From assembly GCF_000327385.1 (NCBI RefSeq), contig NW_008710662.1:941354-1005353 (forward strand): DNA of 64,000 nt. The letters are read 5' to 3'. This document shows positions 49,871 to 62,200 of the stretch, piece after piece. The notes beneath the pieces were generated by a model, which worked only from the letters and a program-made list of their open reading frames with translations, searched no databases and was not told the origin of the DNA. Positions within the stretch are counted from its first letter, which is position 1, and every line of letters begins with the position of its first letter. The position numbers were made by a program, and so were the translations under genes. The stretch is from Lottia gigantea (Eukaryota; Mollusca; Gastropoda; Lottiidae).

Positions 49871-50640
49871 AGACTAGACATTCAGAATGGAGAGTTCGGG
49901 AAGATAAAGGAGGGGGTAGGGGTATAATTCACTTATATATCATTTATCGGTCTGTTACAACTTTTTTACAGTTATTTTCTAATAATAGAATTTTAATAAA
50001 ATACGTGTTATACACATACAATTATTTTGTTTACAGACTGGACATTCAAAATGGAGAGTTCGGAAAGATAAAGGAGGGGGTAGGGGTATAATTCACTTAT
50101 ATATCATTTATCGGTCTGTTACAACTTTTTTACAGTTATTTTCTAATAATAGAATTTTAATAAAAATACGTGTTATACACATATAATTATTTTGTTTACA
50201 GACTGGACATTCAGAATGGAGAGTTCGGAAAGATAAAGGATTTCTACGGAGCCCCTAAGGCGCAATTGTAAACATATGTATTTATTATTTCGTTTAAACG
50301 AAATAATTAATTCGTTTAATCGAATAATTATTTCGATTAAACGAATTAATTATTTCGTTTAATCGAATTAATTATTTCGTTAAAACGAAATGTTATTTCG
50401 TTTAAACGAAATAATAAATAAATATGTTTACAATTGCGCCCTAGGGGCTCCGTATATTTCACATCTGTTATATCTTTTTTACAGTTATTTTCTAATAGTA
50501 GTATTTCTAATAAACACATATAATTATTTTGTTTACAGACTGGACATTCAGAATGGAGATTTCAAACAGATGGAAGAGGTTGAGGGGTATATTTCACTTA
50601 AATATCATTTAGGTGTCTTCGTTTACGTTATCTTTCAAAA
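49871..50640. repeat. 164-bp tandem repeat, four copies, one interrupted by a MITE
   Basis: Copies begin at AGACTAGACATTCAGAATGG-like sequence at 49871, 50035, 50200 and 50537. The first two intervals are 164 and 165 bp. The third is 337 bp because a 206-bp foldback element sits in it, with loss of about 30 bp of the unit. Confidence 0.85.
50247..50452. mobile_element. Foldback MITE with TA target duplication (long copy)
   Basis: A 206-bp relative of 4720-4817 with better-preserved ends (CGGAGCCCCTAAGGCGCAAT left; ATTGCGCCCTAGGGGCTCCG right) flanked by TA. The centre repeats TTTCGTTTAAACGAAA-type palindromes in alternating orientation (TTCGTTTAATCGAATAATTA and its inverse), about four times, where the short copy has one. 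No coding capacity. Confidence 0.85.
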
Positions 50641-50644
50641 ATAA

Positions 50645-51605
50645 AAGTTTATGATAAAATACATCTTACTTCTATGTAAGACATTATTTTGTTGATATTT
50701 TCTTTATGTTGTGGACAAATAAAATGGAATTTATGCCTCGGTTTTAGCAAGCGCTTTATTCGCTGAAACATTCTAGCTCTTATGTTCCAAATGTATGAAA
50801 GGGTGAGGGGTATACCTTAGAGAAGAGTGATCTCCTTTGAAAAGAAATTTAATATCTCAAAATACTTTAAAAATGTCGTTCTAGAGCAAAGATGGAATGG
50901 GGTTTACAGCTTTTGCAGAGCTAATATATGACAAACATCAATGCCGAAATCTATCAGATATCAAGATAATGACGAAAACTTTTTGAGCAACCGTAAAGAT
51001 TGAATATGGTTCATTTACAGCTTTGTTATTTTCTTCATTTTTCAATATTGATGATCCTAGTTTGAAGTTAGGGTTCATTAGTTTGAAATATAATGGTATA
51101 AAAACGTCACCTATACCATTGGTACAATAGATAGAATTATATAGTAAATAAAGAGCTATTGTTACAGAAGTCTATTAAAATGGTCAATAGTTCATCAATA
51201 AGATATCTATGTTATATAACACATCATAATTTTGCACCGAACACCATATAGAGAAAACCTACTTTGTTCATCATATGCAACCTTTAGACACCAAACTCAA
51301 CTATAGTACCTAGTGCTTTGAACTTCTTTTAATTTTATGATATACAGTGACTTTAAAACAGAGCTAGATCACACTGTAATGGTTTATATCATAGCTGCCA
51401 GGTGTCAACAAGTATTTATAAATTGTTTCACATTAAGGTTACTAGCAATTAGGATGTCCACGATGAAATTAGATATATCATACAAATTGTGTCGTAAAAA
51501 ACACAATTGGTAAATTGTCTATGCTCAGGCCTACGGGCAGTTCAATATAAAAATAAAGCTTTCAGTATGACGTCAGATATAGCATGACTATACTAAATTG
51601 GCATC
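50645..51605. other. Intergenic, no recognised gene
   Basis: AT-rich. Nothing supported. Confidence 0.5.
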
Positions 51606-51612
51606 ATTTTAA

Positions 51613-51955
51613 TGGGACATATTCGCCATCCAATTGACCATTCGTACCTTAACCTCAGAAACATATAATTTAGCTAAACTAATCAGTAATAGTATTCACA
51701 GCCCACAGTCGAAATTTGAGCCTCCAAATCCATGTGTCCAGAATTATCCGTGTGAAAATGACGAGAGTGCTTGGAACTCTGCCAAATATATAGAAAATAA
51801 ACATTATATTAAAATAGAAAATAGAATACCTAGTTTGAAGTATTTTTGAAGGAATTATGCGTTTTTCGTACTTAATTCTATTCTTAATTCTATCATTATA
51901 ATAGAGACTATTATCTTATATTCAAAGCACATCCCCTAAATTGCGTTCTGTCCCT
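51613..51955 (+). mobile_element. TTAA-flanked inverted-repeat MITE (copy 3)
   Basis: Same family as 7368-7704. It begins TGGGACATATTCGCC and ends GTTCTGTCCCT, with TTAA outside both ends. AATCAGTAATAGTATTCACA and CGAAATTTGAGCCTCCAAAT align with the first copy. About 343 bp. The 71-codon frame inside it is not a gene. Confidence 0.75.
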
Positions 51956-51959
51956 TTAA

Positions 51960-53460
51960 AATGGTAGGATACACAACGCAGGAAAAATAATATCTAAATA
52001 TAATGATGAATTTGATCTCTCAAATAGTTCAAATACACAGATATTCTCATAAAGGCCTATACATGTATATCAGAGGGCACAGAAAAACGATAACACTTTT
52101 CAATTCACTATTTTTTATAAAGTATTAAAGCTATGATATTATTTTGACCAAATATATTTTTTGATCTAAGACATCTTGTCATCAAATTACAATTACAACC
52201 ATTTTGAAATACCAGTCTTTATAAAATTCCATGTAAAAAAAGTATATTTTCTGAGCCAGCCGATATAATTCCGATTGCTGTAATAAAATGCAATACGCTA
52301 AAATATCAAAACGATCTTCTTATGAAAATCAACATAAGCATATTTTCTAAGACGTCAATGCTACTTCAACATTTGGTCATTTGCTGGACTTCTTTCAATG
52401 AAAGATTGACAGAAATAACCCATAAAATGATCAAACTTATCAAAAACGTATAGCAACAGATAAGTTAATACATAGCAAGCGAGATATAGTCTAATACGCG
52501 AAGAGTTACGTCCCATTTGTATTCGATAATAATTTGCTCTCAAGTATTAGCCTCAATATTCAATGTGCAAATTTGTCTGTAGGTCTACATTCTTTGAGTC
52601 TTCTTACTCTTACTGTCAAATTAGAATGCAGGTTTATTACTGGAAGACTCATTCGTAACGTAGTACCAACACACGAATTCTCGTCAGAAGATGTAAAAGA
52701 TAGGATTCATTCAGGGGTCGCTAATTTTACCATGGTAGAACATAAAATACACTGAGCCTATTGATGATGGAGAAGTGGATGATTTCAATTGTACTTCGGC
52801 ACAGATCGCGATGGAAACACAGGGACGCGAGCGGACGGCCCCGTGGTTTCTGAGGGGGAATACGAGACTACCTCTCTAAACAGCAGGTCCCCACCAAATT
52901 TATCAATTATTATTATGATAACTTAGCAGCTTTTATTTTTTAAATTGGTTAAAGAAAGCTCTCTGGCTCTTCGAGTCATCAAGCTGTTCTGTTAAACACA
53001 TAAGATATTCTAAAGTTGACTAAAGCAAAATAAATCACCTAAGGAAGTGGGATCAGAAGATCAGAGTTTTCTACACGATAGTATAGCATCAAATCACAAA
53101 TATACAATTACATTTTTACATTACTCTTTAATTTCAATCACTATTCAAGAGATGTTTTCTAGACATTTACTTCTCTTGAAATCTGTGTCCAATATTTTGT
53201 TTGGGTTACCTCAGGCGAATATTTGGATCAACATTATCAAGAATCTAAAAGGGTTAAACATCACCCCTAATAGTATCTCTTTTATCGTGATACGTAACAT
53301 ATCATGGCGTGATACTAGAAAAAAATATAAAGTAGTCTGAGGTATGAGTGGGGTCGAGATTTTGGTCATATCTCTTCCAGAATATAAAAACAGCTTTGTT
53401 TCATTCCATTAATCGTGGTCTATAAAATATGACAAAATAATCGTTAGGAAAGAATATACC
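51960..53460. other. Intergenic, no recognised gene
   Basis: A short GC-richer patch at about 52800-52890 (GACGCGAGCGGACGGCCCCG) stands out, but nothing is recognisable in it. Confidence 0.45.
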
Positions 53461-53469
53461 AAGAATAGA

Positions 53470-53660
53470 GCAGGATAGAACATCTTCACAATGTCAAGCT
53501 ATAACCAACTTCCTACTTATACCTTGAATGCAATAGTCACCTTTCTTATGTCATAGAAGTTTGTAAATGAAGCGATTTCATTGGATTGAAAGTTCGACAG
53601 AAAGTCTGTGAACTCAGAGCCGTCATGTTTACAAGGTATAAGTAACAGCTCAACATAGTG
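53470..53660. repeat. Dispersed family B element with inverted ends
   Basis: Left end, reverse-complemented, reads TTCAAGGTATAAGTAGG...TAGCTTGACATTGTGAAGAT and matches 4395 and 11341. The right end (ACAAGGTATAAGTAACAGC, CAACATAGTGAG) is a diverged copy in the opposite orientation. The whole is about 190 bp with terminal inverted repeats, perhaps the full form of the family. Confidence 0.5.
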
Positions 53661-53745
53661 AGTAAGGATAACCTCAGAATAAACAAGTGAAGTTTATAAG
53701 CTTTAATGAAATTTAAAACACAAAATAAAGTTGCAATAAAGACAA

Positions 53746-54286
53746 ATGACAGAATCTACTACCGAAGTATACACACCAACACAATCCTCACCTCCTCGCC
53801 CTTCAATCAACCATCTTCCAGCTACACCAGTGTTTAACCTTATGACTGTAAGAGCAATATCCGGCATCCCCTTTATGGAACAAATTACCTGGTTAAACTA
53901 TCTCGATCTCTTGCCCCCTTTAAATCTTGCGTTGGACTTTTTTCTACAGTATTAATATACAAGAATAACACATACCTCATACTGGCTGAAGTGTCGTTCA
54001 CTGAAACGACAGGTACTGTTACCAAGGACCCCTGCTTGCAAAGTGACTGAAAATGATATGCACATTGGTTTTGAATCTTAACCCGTGTTATCAACTCACA
54101 AATGATATTTTTTGTGGAAATTATACGATTGGTGAGGTGTACCGTAACATCCCTCGTACACAATGCTACAAACATATTGGTAGTAAAAGAAGGCATATTA
54201 AACCAGCCAAGGTTACCAGCAACTCCTTCTGATCAGAAATCACCAACTAATCAAAAACTGAAAACAATGGTGTTAGTTTGTGGTTA
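53746..54286 (+). other. Unexplained coding-like segments
   Basis: A 69-codon frame at 53746-53955 (MTESTTEVYTPTQSSPPRP..., later ISGIPFMEQITWLNYLDLLPP) is followed by an acceptor-like TTTTTTCTACAG. After that comes a short frame reading TYLILAEVSFTETTGTVTKD before a stop. HLPATP and RLPATP occur at either end of the region. I recognise no family. It could be a decayed gene, an unrecognised small gene or chance. Confidence 0.2.
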
Positions 54287-54558
54287 ATATTTCTATAGTA
54301 ACTATCCTGAGTACTATTCAACCTTACTAACTCTTTAAGTTTCAATTCTATAAACTATTTAAAATTCTAAATGATGGGGGCGGGGTTGGAAGATAGTTTT
54401 TTTTATGATTTTCAATTTAGTATAAGACACTTTCTGCAAACTGTTATTAGCTTTTCATGGTGAATGGGAGGAGGGAAAAATGGAAAATGAAGATGGTGAA
54501 AAAGAAGAAAAATTCTTCTTTGAAGGTAATATTGCCAGGTCGACAGCCTCCTCGATTT

Positions 54559-54945
54559 GCCATTTTTGGAGGTTGATTTGGGTCTTGAAAATATGAAAAT
54601 CGTCTCAAGAATATACGAAAATCGAATAAATTCCTAACTAGTATTTTACATTTCTATCTCTATATATGACAGAGTCCCAAGAAAAGACGAGTCGTCATTG
54701 TAACTTTCAAAAGTGGTTAATTAGATTCGCAACTTTCGGGGATTGATTTGGGTCTTATATTATGTAAATCGTCTTCAGATGAACAACAAATGTACGAAAA
54801 TCGCACTTTCAAACGCGGATAATTCTGGACACAAATTTCTCAAAATTCTACGGTGGACACTATTACTAATTATCTTTACAAAAAAAAATCATGTTTCTGA
54901 GACTAAGGTACGACTGCTCAAACGGATGGCGAACTTGTCCGTTCA
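54559..54945 (-). mobile_element. TTAA-family MITE (copy 4, rearranged)
   Basis: The right part (GAGACTAAGGTACGACTGCTC, then AACGGATGGCGAACTTGTCC) matches copy 2 at 18770-18810. The inner part matches twice (GATTTGGGTCTTGAAAATATG at about 54577; GATTTGGGTCTTATATTATG at about 54744), so it is a duplicated or nested copy with unclear left end. Confidence 0.55.
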
Positions 54946-54949
54946 GATA

Positions 54950-56055
54950 ATGTGCTTCTGTAGTTAATATCAATTACAAAACATTTCTATCGGTTTCACT
55001 AATGACAATGTTTTTAATTGCATATCCTATAAACATACCTGATATTTTGATCATTGATTAGCTATCGTAACGTATACCGTACATATACCTTTATCGCCTG
55101 ACTGACTACAATGAATACAATGTTTACTATATACTGAATAGAAGTGTCAAGTTCTAAACAGATTCACCTTTTACCATTAATAGAAGTTTATAATAATCAT
55201 TTTACACTCAATATCGTTACTATTGTAGCGGATTTATGCATATCATATACGGTTAGTGTAATGTGAAAATATTTCCCTTATTCAAATGATTTAGATTGTT
55301 AAATGGAAAGGGCGTGTAGGCAAGTGTATCTATTAAACCAACCCTTATATTAATGATATATTAGTAATATGGAACTCAATTCAGTTCTATTGTATCTAAA
55401 TATTACTTATAAACTAATGAAGAAAGAATAAAAGCTGAATGTTTGACACTTCTAAAACTTGAATACAAAAAGTTCTAAAGATAGGTCAATACCTTGGTGA
55501 TTTTGTTAACATTTAGGTTGGTTTTATTTTTCAATGTATATAACAAAGTTTTGAAATTGAAAGGATACCTAAAGCAATGTAAGTTAACCATCTGTATCTA
55601 CTACTGTAATTTATTGAAAAGTTGTATACATTACAATCATGAAACAAAAGATGTTTAAAAGAGTAACCGTCGCGTTGAAACGGATTTAAAATAAGGACAT
55701 TCATGGACAAGAACGGTACTACATGTATATTGTTTGAAATTTAAGCAACGTAGAATTAGAACTTTTGACCACAGAAATCTTCCATATTGAACACGATTGG
55801 AACATATTTGAACACCGCTTTAGTGAATTTGCCCTATACCAAGGATTGATGTTGTTTAAGTTGAATTGCCCAATTAACATTGTATCTTTAACAAAATCAA
55901 TGAGTAACTGAAATATGTTAATACAGATATGTTTCTATTTTAATTGCCCCTTAGAAAACAATTGTTAAAACAATAAGCCTTTTATATATTATAATATCAA
56001 TTTTAGCTTGACGACAATCTTAATCTTTATCAAAATCAACAATTTTATCTTTTAG
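54950..56055. other. Upstream region of the right-hand gene
   Basis: AT-rich, no coding feature. A pyrimidine tract ending TTTTAG at 56055 makes a plausible acceptor for a further 5' noncoding exon, which I cannot locate here. Confidence 0.4.
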
Positions 56056-56475
56056 GATGTAAACTCAACAAATTTCACGACGTTTTAAATCAACATGGAT
56101 TTCCTATCGCCCAAGGATCATGGAGGACAGTTTTCTAGTAGATCGGGGTCCATTTCTGGACTGGGTACTGCCAGATCAGGATCTATATCACAGATTCCTG
56201 CAGGTCTAGATGGATTAAATACCAAGCATCGTGGTTCCTTGTTTCCGAGTTCTGTGACTGCACGGTCACCGACGCCTGAAACTAAAGTAGAAGACGCAAT
56301 CGCCATGTTGGAAGTTGGACAAATGCCACGGTATTCTGTGGATCGTAGTGGATCTATTTCAATCATGACCGGGAGAAAATCCAGTGCTCGACCATCTATC
56401 GTACCTCCAGCATGGAAGACTCTAATGAAAGCTATGTTTCCTATTGTTTCTGGGAAGAAAATGTCTATAAATGAG
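56056..56475 (+). CDS. Candidate first coding exon A of unrecognised gene
   Basis: The ATG at 56095 has an in-frame TAA just upstream (56086) and sits in AACATGG context. Before it, TTTTATCTTTTAG|G suggests a 39-base noncoding leader joined to an upstream exon. The coding part is 127 residues ending at a strong donor GAG|GTAGGT, phase 0. The protein is Ser/Arg-rich and probably disordered, with three RSGSIS repeats (residues about 16, 27 and 83) that look like basophilic kinase sites. A more ordered tail reads PPAWKTLMKAMFPIV. No domain recognised. It fits in frame with the exon at 63031. Confidence 0.7.
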
Positions 56476-56479
56476 GTAG

Positions 56480-59400
56480 GTGCTCATTTTATATACGGCG
56501 CATCTCATGTAGCAGAAGTATATAATCTATTTTATTGTTAATCACTTTTATATATAAAAAAAACTCACTATACTGAAGTTGGCCATCTTTGGCTACTTAG
56601 AAGTAAAATTTGGGATCACTGACGTTGAACCAACGTTCAGATTGTTCCAGATGTAGCTTACATGCAGATACAGCAAAAATACTACTTATTTGGAATGTAT
56701 TAAAATAACTGTCATTAGGGTGGGGTCCGTAGGGACTGGGCACCAGCAAGTAAGAATTCAGCCCAGCAAAACCTTCTATATCTAAAATCTATATATCTAC
56801 AAAGATACAGATTTTGGTGTTTTTGACAACTAAATATTATCAGAAATGAGTTCTCTGGGCCTTAAAATCATATTTTCTGAGTACAAAATTCATTGCTGGC
56901 CACGGAGCTGCAACAGGTGTGTTTAGGCAAGTACAGAGCTTGTACTTAATTTCAAGGACTGTATAGGGTGTTATAATATGATACCTATTTACACAGTGCT
57001 AGTTGTCGAATTCTTATTCTTTTATTTACATTAACCAAACTATTACAGTACATTATATTTACATTGACATATATTAGTAATGATATAATATTTACATTGA
57101 CACTCATAAAAGTATATTGTATTTACAAATGACATTGAATAAACTTTGTAGTAATTTGATAATGCACACTATTTATGACCAGTTTTATCTAAATGCTACT
57201 TGCACTACATGATGTTCCCTAGAGTACTGAAGTACTAATATCCCATTGAAGGGTACCAATGAACACCAATAGGGTTAGTAGAAAACCTTTCAAACCAATT
57301 TTAAATATGTATCACCTATTCACCAATATGTGCTTTCATTTTGATGGGCAGAGGAGAAATTGTAAGTTTTGTTGTACCAGGGATATAGACTGTAATAACT
57401 AATATTCTAAATTAGGTGTAGCTGTAAATGGGTATGGATAATCCAGCAAAGATCAAAGCCAAGAGGTTTGGCTAAGCACCAGCTGGTAGAAAGGATAAGT
57501 AACTGTTAACCTTAGGTGTTATCATTGTAAAATATGGTTGTTTCTTTTCTTTTTTTCTTTAAGTCATGCATGATAAGCTCAGTGGAGGTGCCATTTGCCC
57601 CCCTAGAAAAATGGTTTGTATCCCCATTTGTTCCACCAAAATTTGATTTTCTAGTTTTTTGCCCCAAAATATGTGTCAGAATAAACCAATCATTTCAATT
57701 TTTCAAAAAATTTAGGACAATCCTCTCAATCAATTAATGTGAGGCTTGTTCCTATGTGCTTTCACATAGCAACCAAATTTTGAATCACAACATAGACAGT
57801 TGTCCCCCCAATTTCTCAGTCTGCCCCATATTTGTACTCCCAGTCTCAGGAGACAGCCACTGGAGGAGCTAATTTATTTATTTCCAAATCAAATATCTTA
57901 ATGCCTTATTTCACCATGAATTCTGGCTTAAAACAGCTTTTTAAGAGAATTTTATTTAAAAAAATTGAATATTTTGAGCATTGGTAAAAGGTGAAGATAA
58001 AATTCATCATACAAACATATTAAAGATTAACTAGATTTCCACATATACTAGTAATTATATCCAGATAGTAAAAGCACTAACAATTTTTGCAGAATTTCAC
58101 TTATTTAGAGTATTCATTTTATTAAAGAATATGTATAAGAGAAAAGTTGTTTATGTCTTGTATATGATATGTCTATGAATATAATATGTAGATTAAATAA
58201 GGATTATATATGTACCTGATAAAAAAAGAAAATATTCTGATTACATGTTGTGTTTTTAATTTACATGTAGATATATCTATTGATATAATATAGAAGTTTA
58301 TATTTAAAGGCCTCATATCAAGTATTATTCTATATTGTGATAGTCTATCAGGTGTGTTCTGAATTTAGAAAAAGTGGAAACTATCTTTGTTGGCAGTAAT
58401 TCTGTAGAATGAGAAGATATGGAATTTGTGATATTATCAGCTTGAAGGTTCCATATTTGAGGATGGCTGAAGCATAATTGATTGGACCATTGGAATCTTT
58501 ACATGATGTCATTTTCATGGTTATATTGAACAAATGGTGGTCTAAGGTTCTAATCTTGGTTAGCGTGTGGAAATCTGGTGTCATCTTTCCTCATTATTAC
58601 AGTCAGCAATGCTGCATACCTAACAGATAATCAGGGAAAGATCAATGACAAGAGGTTTGGTCAAGGACCAATTGGTAGATAGGATTCTTGTGAACCTTGT
58701 TGTTTCTTGTTATTCCACACTTCATTACCACAATTACTTTAGCCTATGTAATGAGTCAGTCATGCTATGATCATGGTCATGGATCAAGTGATGCTATATT
58801 AAATTTGGCTATGTCAATTTGGCATTTTATGGAAGGTCAACATAGCTATGAATAATTTTGATAATTGACATCATAAACATGTATTAAGTATGAATTCATG
58901 TTACTTATTGCAGAACTGGCATCAATTTCTATTGTAGAGTATGTTTCTTTTTGATTTCTACAAAATATAAAATTACTGGTAACTATACCTTTAATAAGAG
59001 ATAGAGAGATATAGATAGAATATGTAAGAGAATCTGTTAAATAATCAATATAAACAATACAGTCTTATTTACTATATCTTATATTATTATATTGTCAACA
59101 ATCTTAATACACATTGATTTTGGATCAAACTGATTCTTTTTTATAGAATTTTTTTACATGGAATATAATATTTGTGAAACTGATTGAATTTTTTTAAATA
59201 GAGAGAGTTGTGAAAAACTGTGAACTCAACATAATTTAGGGAATATTATTTTACAAGCTAAGAATTTGGAATAGTGAAATAACATAGCTTTGATTTGAAA
59301 ATGTGATGGATAATATTATAAACAAATTTTTGAAATGTAAGAAGTTGTTAAGAATTTGAATAAAGTTCAAAAACCACAAAAATGGACATATGCCATCCAT

Positions 59401-59595
59401 ATTGAAGAAGTGTTTGCATATTTTAAACTACAGGTGAATCAAAGAGAAATTTGCTCTTATTTGGAAACTTTTTAAACTATAACATATGAGGATTTACATG
59501 GATTTGTTTTATCATATACCAATAATGACGTTATAAATTTTTTCTTTGAGTATCAAAAGAAAAAGTTCATTAATTTAGAGTTTTAAAAAAAGCAT
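56480..59595 (+). other. Intron or inter-promoter space with SINE-like repeats
   Basis: No coding exon recognised. Similar segments at about 57430-57500 (GATAATCCAGCAAAGATCAA, GAGGTTTGGCTAAGCACC) and 58470-58700 (GATAATCAGGGAAAGATCAA, GAGGTTTGGTCAAGGACC) belong to one dispersed family. See 61980-62200 for a third copy. Confidence 0.5.
58470..58700 (+). mobile_element. SINE-like dispersed repeat
   Basis: Contains AAGGTTCTAATCTTGG, resembling a polymerase III B box, then TCAGGGAAAGATCAATGACA and AGAGGTTTGGTCAAGGACCA, shared with 57430-57500 and 62100-62180. No clear A box or poly(A) tail is seen, so assignment to SINEs is tentative. Confidence 0.35.
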
Positions 59596-59599
59596 CACC

Positions 59600-59800
59600 A
59601 TGGATCTTAACAAATTACTATTGCCTAAAAGACGTTTCACTCTGTCTACTGATAGAATTGTCTATAATATGTGTCAGGAAATGAACACAATAAGACAAAA
59701 AGTGTTAGAAGAAAAACGTTATATTAAATTAAGTTTAAATACTTTTGTTGAAAAGGATATCCGTGAACGAAATATTAAAAGTGCCCCTGCTAGAAGATGG
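59600..59800 (+). CDS. Candidate first coding exon B of unrecognised gene
   Basis: ATG at 59600 in CACCATGG context, with an in-frame TAG upstream (59576), so translation must start here. 67 codons to the donor TGG|GTAAGA, phase 0. The peptide MDLNKLLLPKRRFTLSTDRI...VLEEKRYIKLSLNTFVEKDI...SAPARRW looks helical and charged, with an RRFTLS basophilic kinase site. No family recognised. Its phase equals that of exons A and C, consistent with alternative first exons of one gene. Confidence 0.65.
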
Positions 59801-60000
59801 GTAAGAATTAAAATCATGTTCTTTAAGCTGTTATCATTGTTAATGAGTCTTTATCATGTTCATTTATTGTTCAGTATTTGTGAATTGTTCTTCACCTGTT
59901 ATCGTGTTCATTGTTCTCTATTTCAAAGTGTTCGAATAGCTGTTATTTGTATAATGTTATTTTTTCATTCATTACTTTGTTACAATTGTTATATTGATAT

Positions 60001-61245
60001 CAGTTGGTATCATGTCATCACATGTTATTAATATCAGTTAGTATCATGTCATAACATGTTATTAATATCAGTTGGTATCATGTCATCACATGTTATTAAT
60101 ATCAGTTGGTATCATGTCATCACATGTTATTAATATCAGTTGGTATCATGTCATAACATGTTATTAATATCAGATGGTATCATGTCATCACATGTTATTA
60201 ATATCAGTTGGTATCATGTCATCACATGTTATTAATATCAGTTGGTATCATGTCATCACATGTTATTAATATCAGTTAGTATCATGTCATAACATGTTAT
60301 TAATATCAGTTGGTATCATATCATCACATGTTATTAATATCAGTTGGAATCATGTTCATGACATGTTATTAATATCAGTTAGTATCATGTCATCACATGT
60401 TATTAATATCAGTTGGTATCATGTCATCACATGTTATTAATATCAGTTGGTATCATGTCATCACATGTTATTAATATCAGATGGTATCATGTCATAACAT
60501 GTTATTAATATCAGTTGGAATCATGTTCATGACATGTTATTAATATCAGTTGGTATCATGTCATCACATGTTATTAATATCAGTTAGTATCATGTCATCA
60601 CATGTTATTAATATCAGTTGGTATCATGTCATCACATGTTATTAATATCAGTTGGTATCATGTCATCACATGTTATTAATATCAGATGGTATCATGTCAT
60701 CACATGTTATTAATATCAGCTGGTATCATGTCATCACATGTTATTAATATCAGTTGGTATCATGTCATCACATGTTATTAATATCAGTTGGTATCATGTC
60801 ATCACATGTTATTAATATCAGTTGGCATCATGTCATCACATGTTATTAATATCAGCTGGTATCATGTCATCACATGTTATTAATATCAGTTGGTATCATG
60901 TCATCACATGTTATTAATATCAGTTAGTATCATGTTATTAATATCAGTTGGTATCATGTCACCACATGTTATTAATATCAGTTAGTATCATGTCATCACA
61001 TGTTATTAAAATATCAGTTGGTATCATGTCATAACATGTTATTAATATCAGTTGGTATCATGTCATCACATGTTATCAATATCAGTTGGAATCATGTCAT
61101 CACATGTTATTAATATCAGTTAGTACCGTGTCATAACATGTTATTAATATCAGTTAGTATCATGTCATCACATGTTATTAATATCAGTTGGTATCATGTC
61201 ATAACATGTTATCAATATCAGTTGGAATCATGTTCATGACTTGTT
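60001..61245. repeat. 34-bp minisatellite in intron of the right-hand gene
   Basis: About 36 copies of TTATTAATATCAGTTGGTAT plus CATGTCATCACATG. The second part is nearly self-complementary (CATGTcatcACATG; a variant has CATGTCATAACATG), so each unit can form a small hairpin. Variants with ATGTTCATGAC recur in blocks. Confidence 0.9.
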
Positions 61246-61725
61246 ATTATTTTTTTAGCATCATGTACATTGCTTGTTATATATTCATCAGTTGTCATCA
61301 TGTTCATCGGTTTCTGTCATGTTTATCAGTAATGATTATCATGTTCTTTCTATCATATTAATATCAAGTGAATCACATTGTGTAATAATGACATGTCACA
61401 GGTTTCCTTAATATTACATTTTTAAAGAGAAACTTCAATGAAGGTCAATAAATCTCCTAAAAACTTAAAATTGAAAATTCTCTCCTTTATGATGTTATAT
61501 AAAGCAATAAATCAAAATGAAGTCATAAACATTCTTATCAAATTTGATTAACTGTATGTATATCATAAATAATCATAATGTAATATCATAAATATATCAA
61601 AATAGGCACACTTTCATTTTCTCATATCTTTGACCCTTAACCAAAATTTATCTAAGATAGTTAAGGCATTAGATTTAGTTATAATGTAAAGCAGAGAGGG
61701 TTAAGCCCAGAGGATTAAAGCTGCC

Positions 61726-61824
61726 ATGTTCTCTCGTAGTAAAAATGTGAAATTTGTATATAATAGCAGCTTTAATACAGATTCTGATGAATCAGAAGAG
61801 GAAATTCCTATTGTGGAACATCAG
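61726..61824 (+). CDS. Candidate first coding exon C of unrecognised gene
   Basis: ATG at 61726 (GCCATG), with an in-frame TAA upstream (61702). 33 codons, MFSRSKNVKFVYNSSFNTDSDESEEEIPIVEHQ: a short basic start and an acidic patch. A donor CAG|GTGGAT keeps phase 0. A stronger-looking GTATGT at 61844 would give phase 1 and not fit the next exon. Shortness and the weak donor lower confidence. Confidence 0.4.
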
Positions 61825-61979
61825 GTGGATAGCTTTAATTTTTGTATGTTATTCTATTATATGGCATTATAAAGAGTTCATACATGAGATTTTTTTATTT
61901 GGTCCTGAATTGTTAATCAAAAATGTTAATCAAGTTGTAATTTTCAATGATCACATTTTGAGGACAGGTTGTTGCTCAA

Positions 61980-62200
61980 CCAGTCAGTGTGTTTGAACTT
62001 TATGACATCATTTTCTGGATTACATTAGAATGATGATGATTGTGGATTCTAATCTTGGAATAATATGAAAATCTGATGAATTTTAGTTGACTGATTATGA
62101 ATTGGTACCATGTAAATAATACAGTAGAGATCATTGTCAAAAGGTTTATTCAAGGATAAACTAAATGAAAGGGTTCTTAAGAACAAAAGTTGTTATCTTT
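61980..62200 (+). mobile_element. SINE-like dispersed repeat (third, diverged copy)
   Basis: GATTCTAATCTTGGAATAAT, then AGAGATCATTGTCAAAAGGT and TTCAAGGATAAACTA align in order with the copy at 58470-58700. Assignment is tentative. Confidence 0.35.

Noticed and set aside
59600-59800. AMP deaminase-like identity for exon B (EEKRYIKLSLNTF resembles REKYMALSLQSF)
   Set aside because: The similarity is short. In that family the segment is followed by other conserved sequence, which is absent here, and the exon is a first exon. Chance match.
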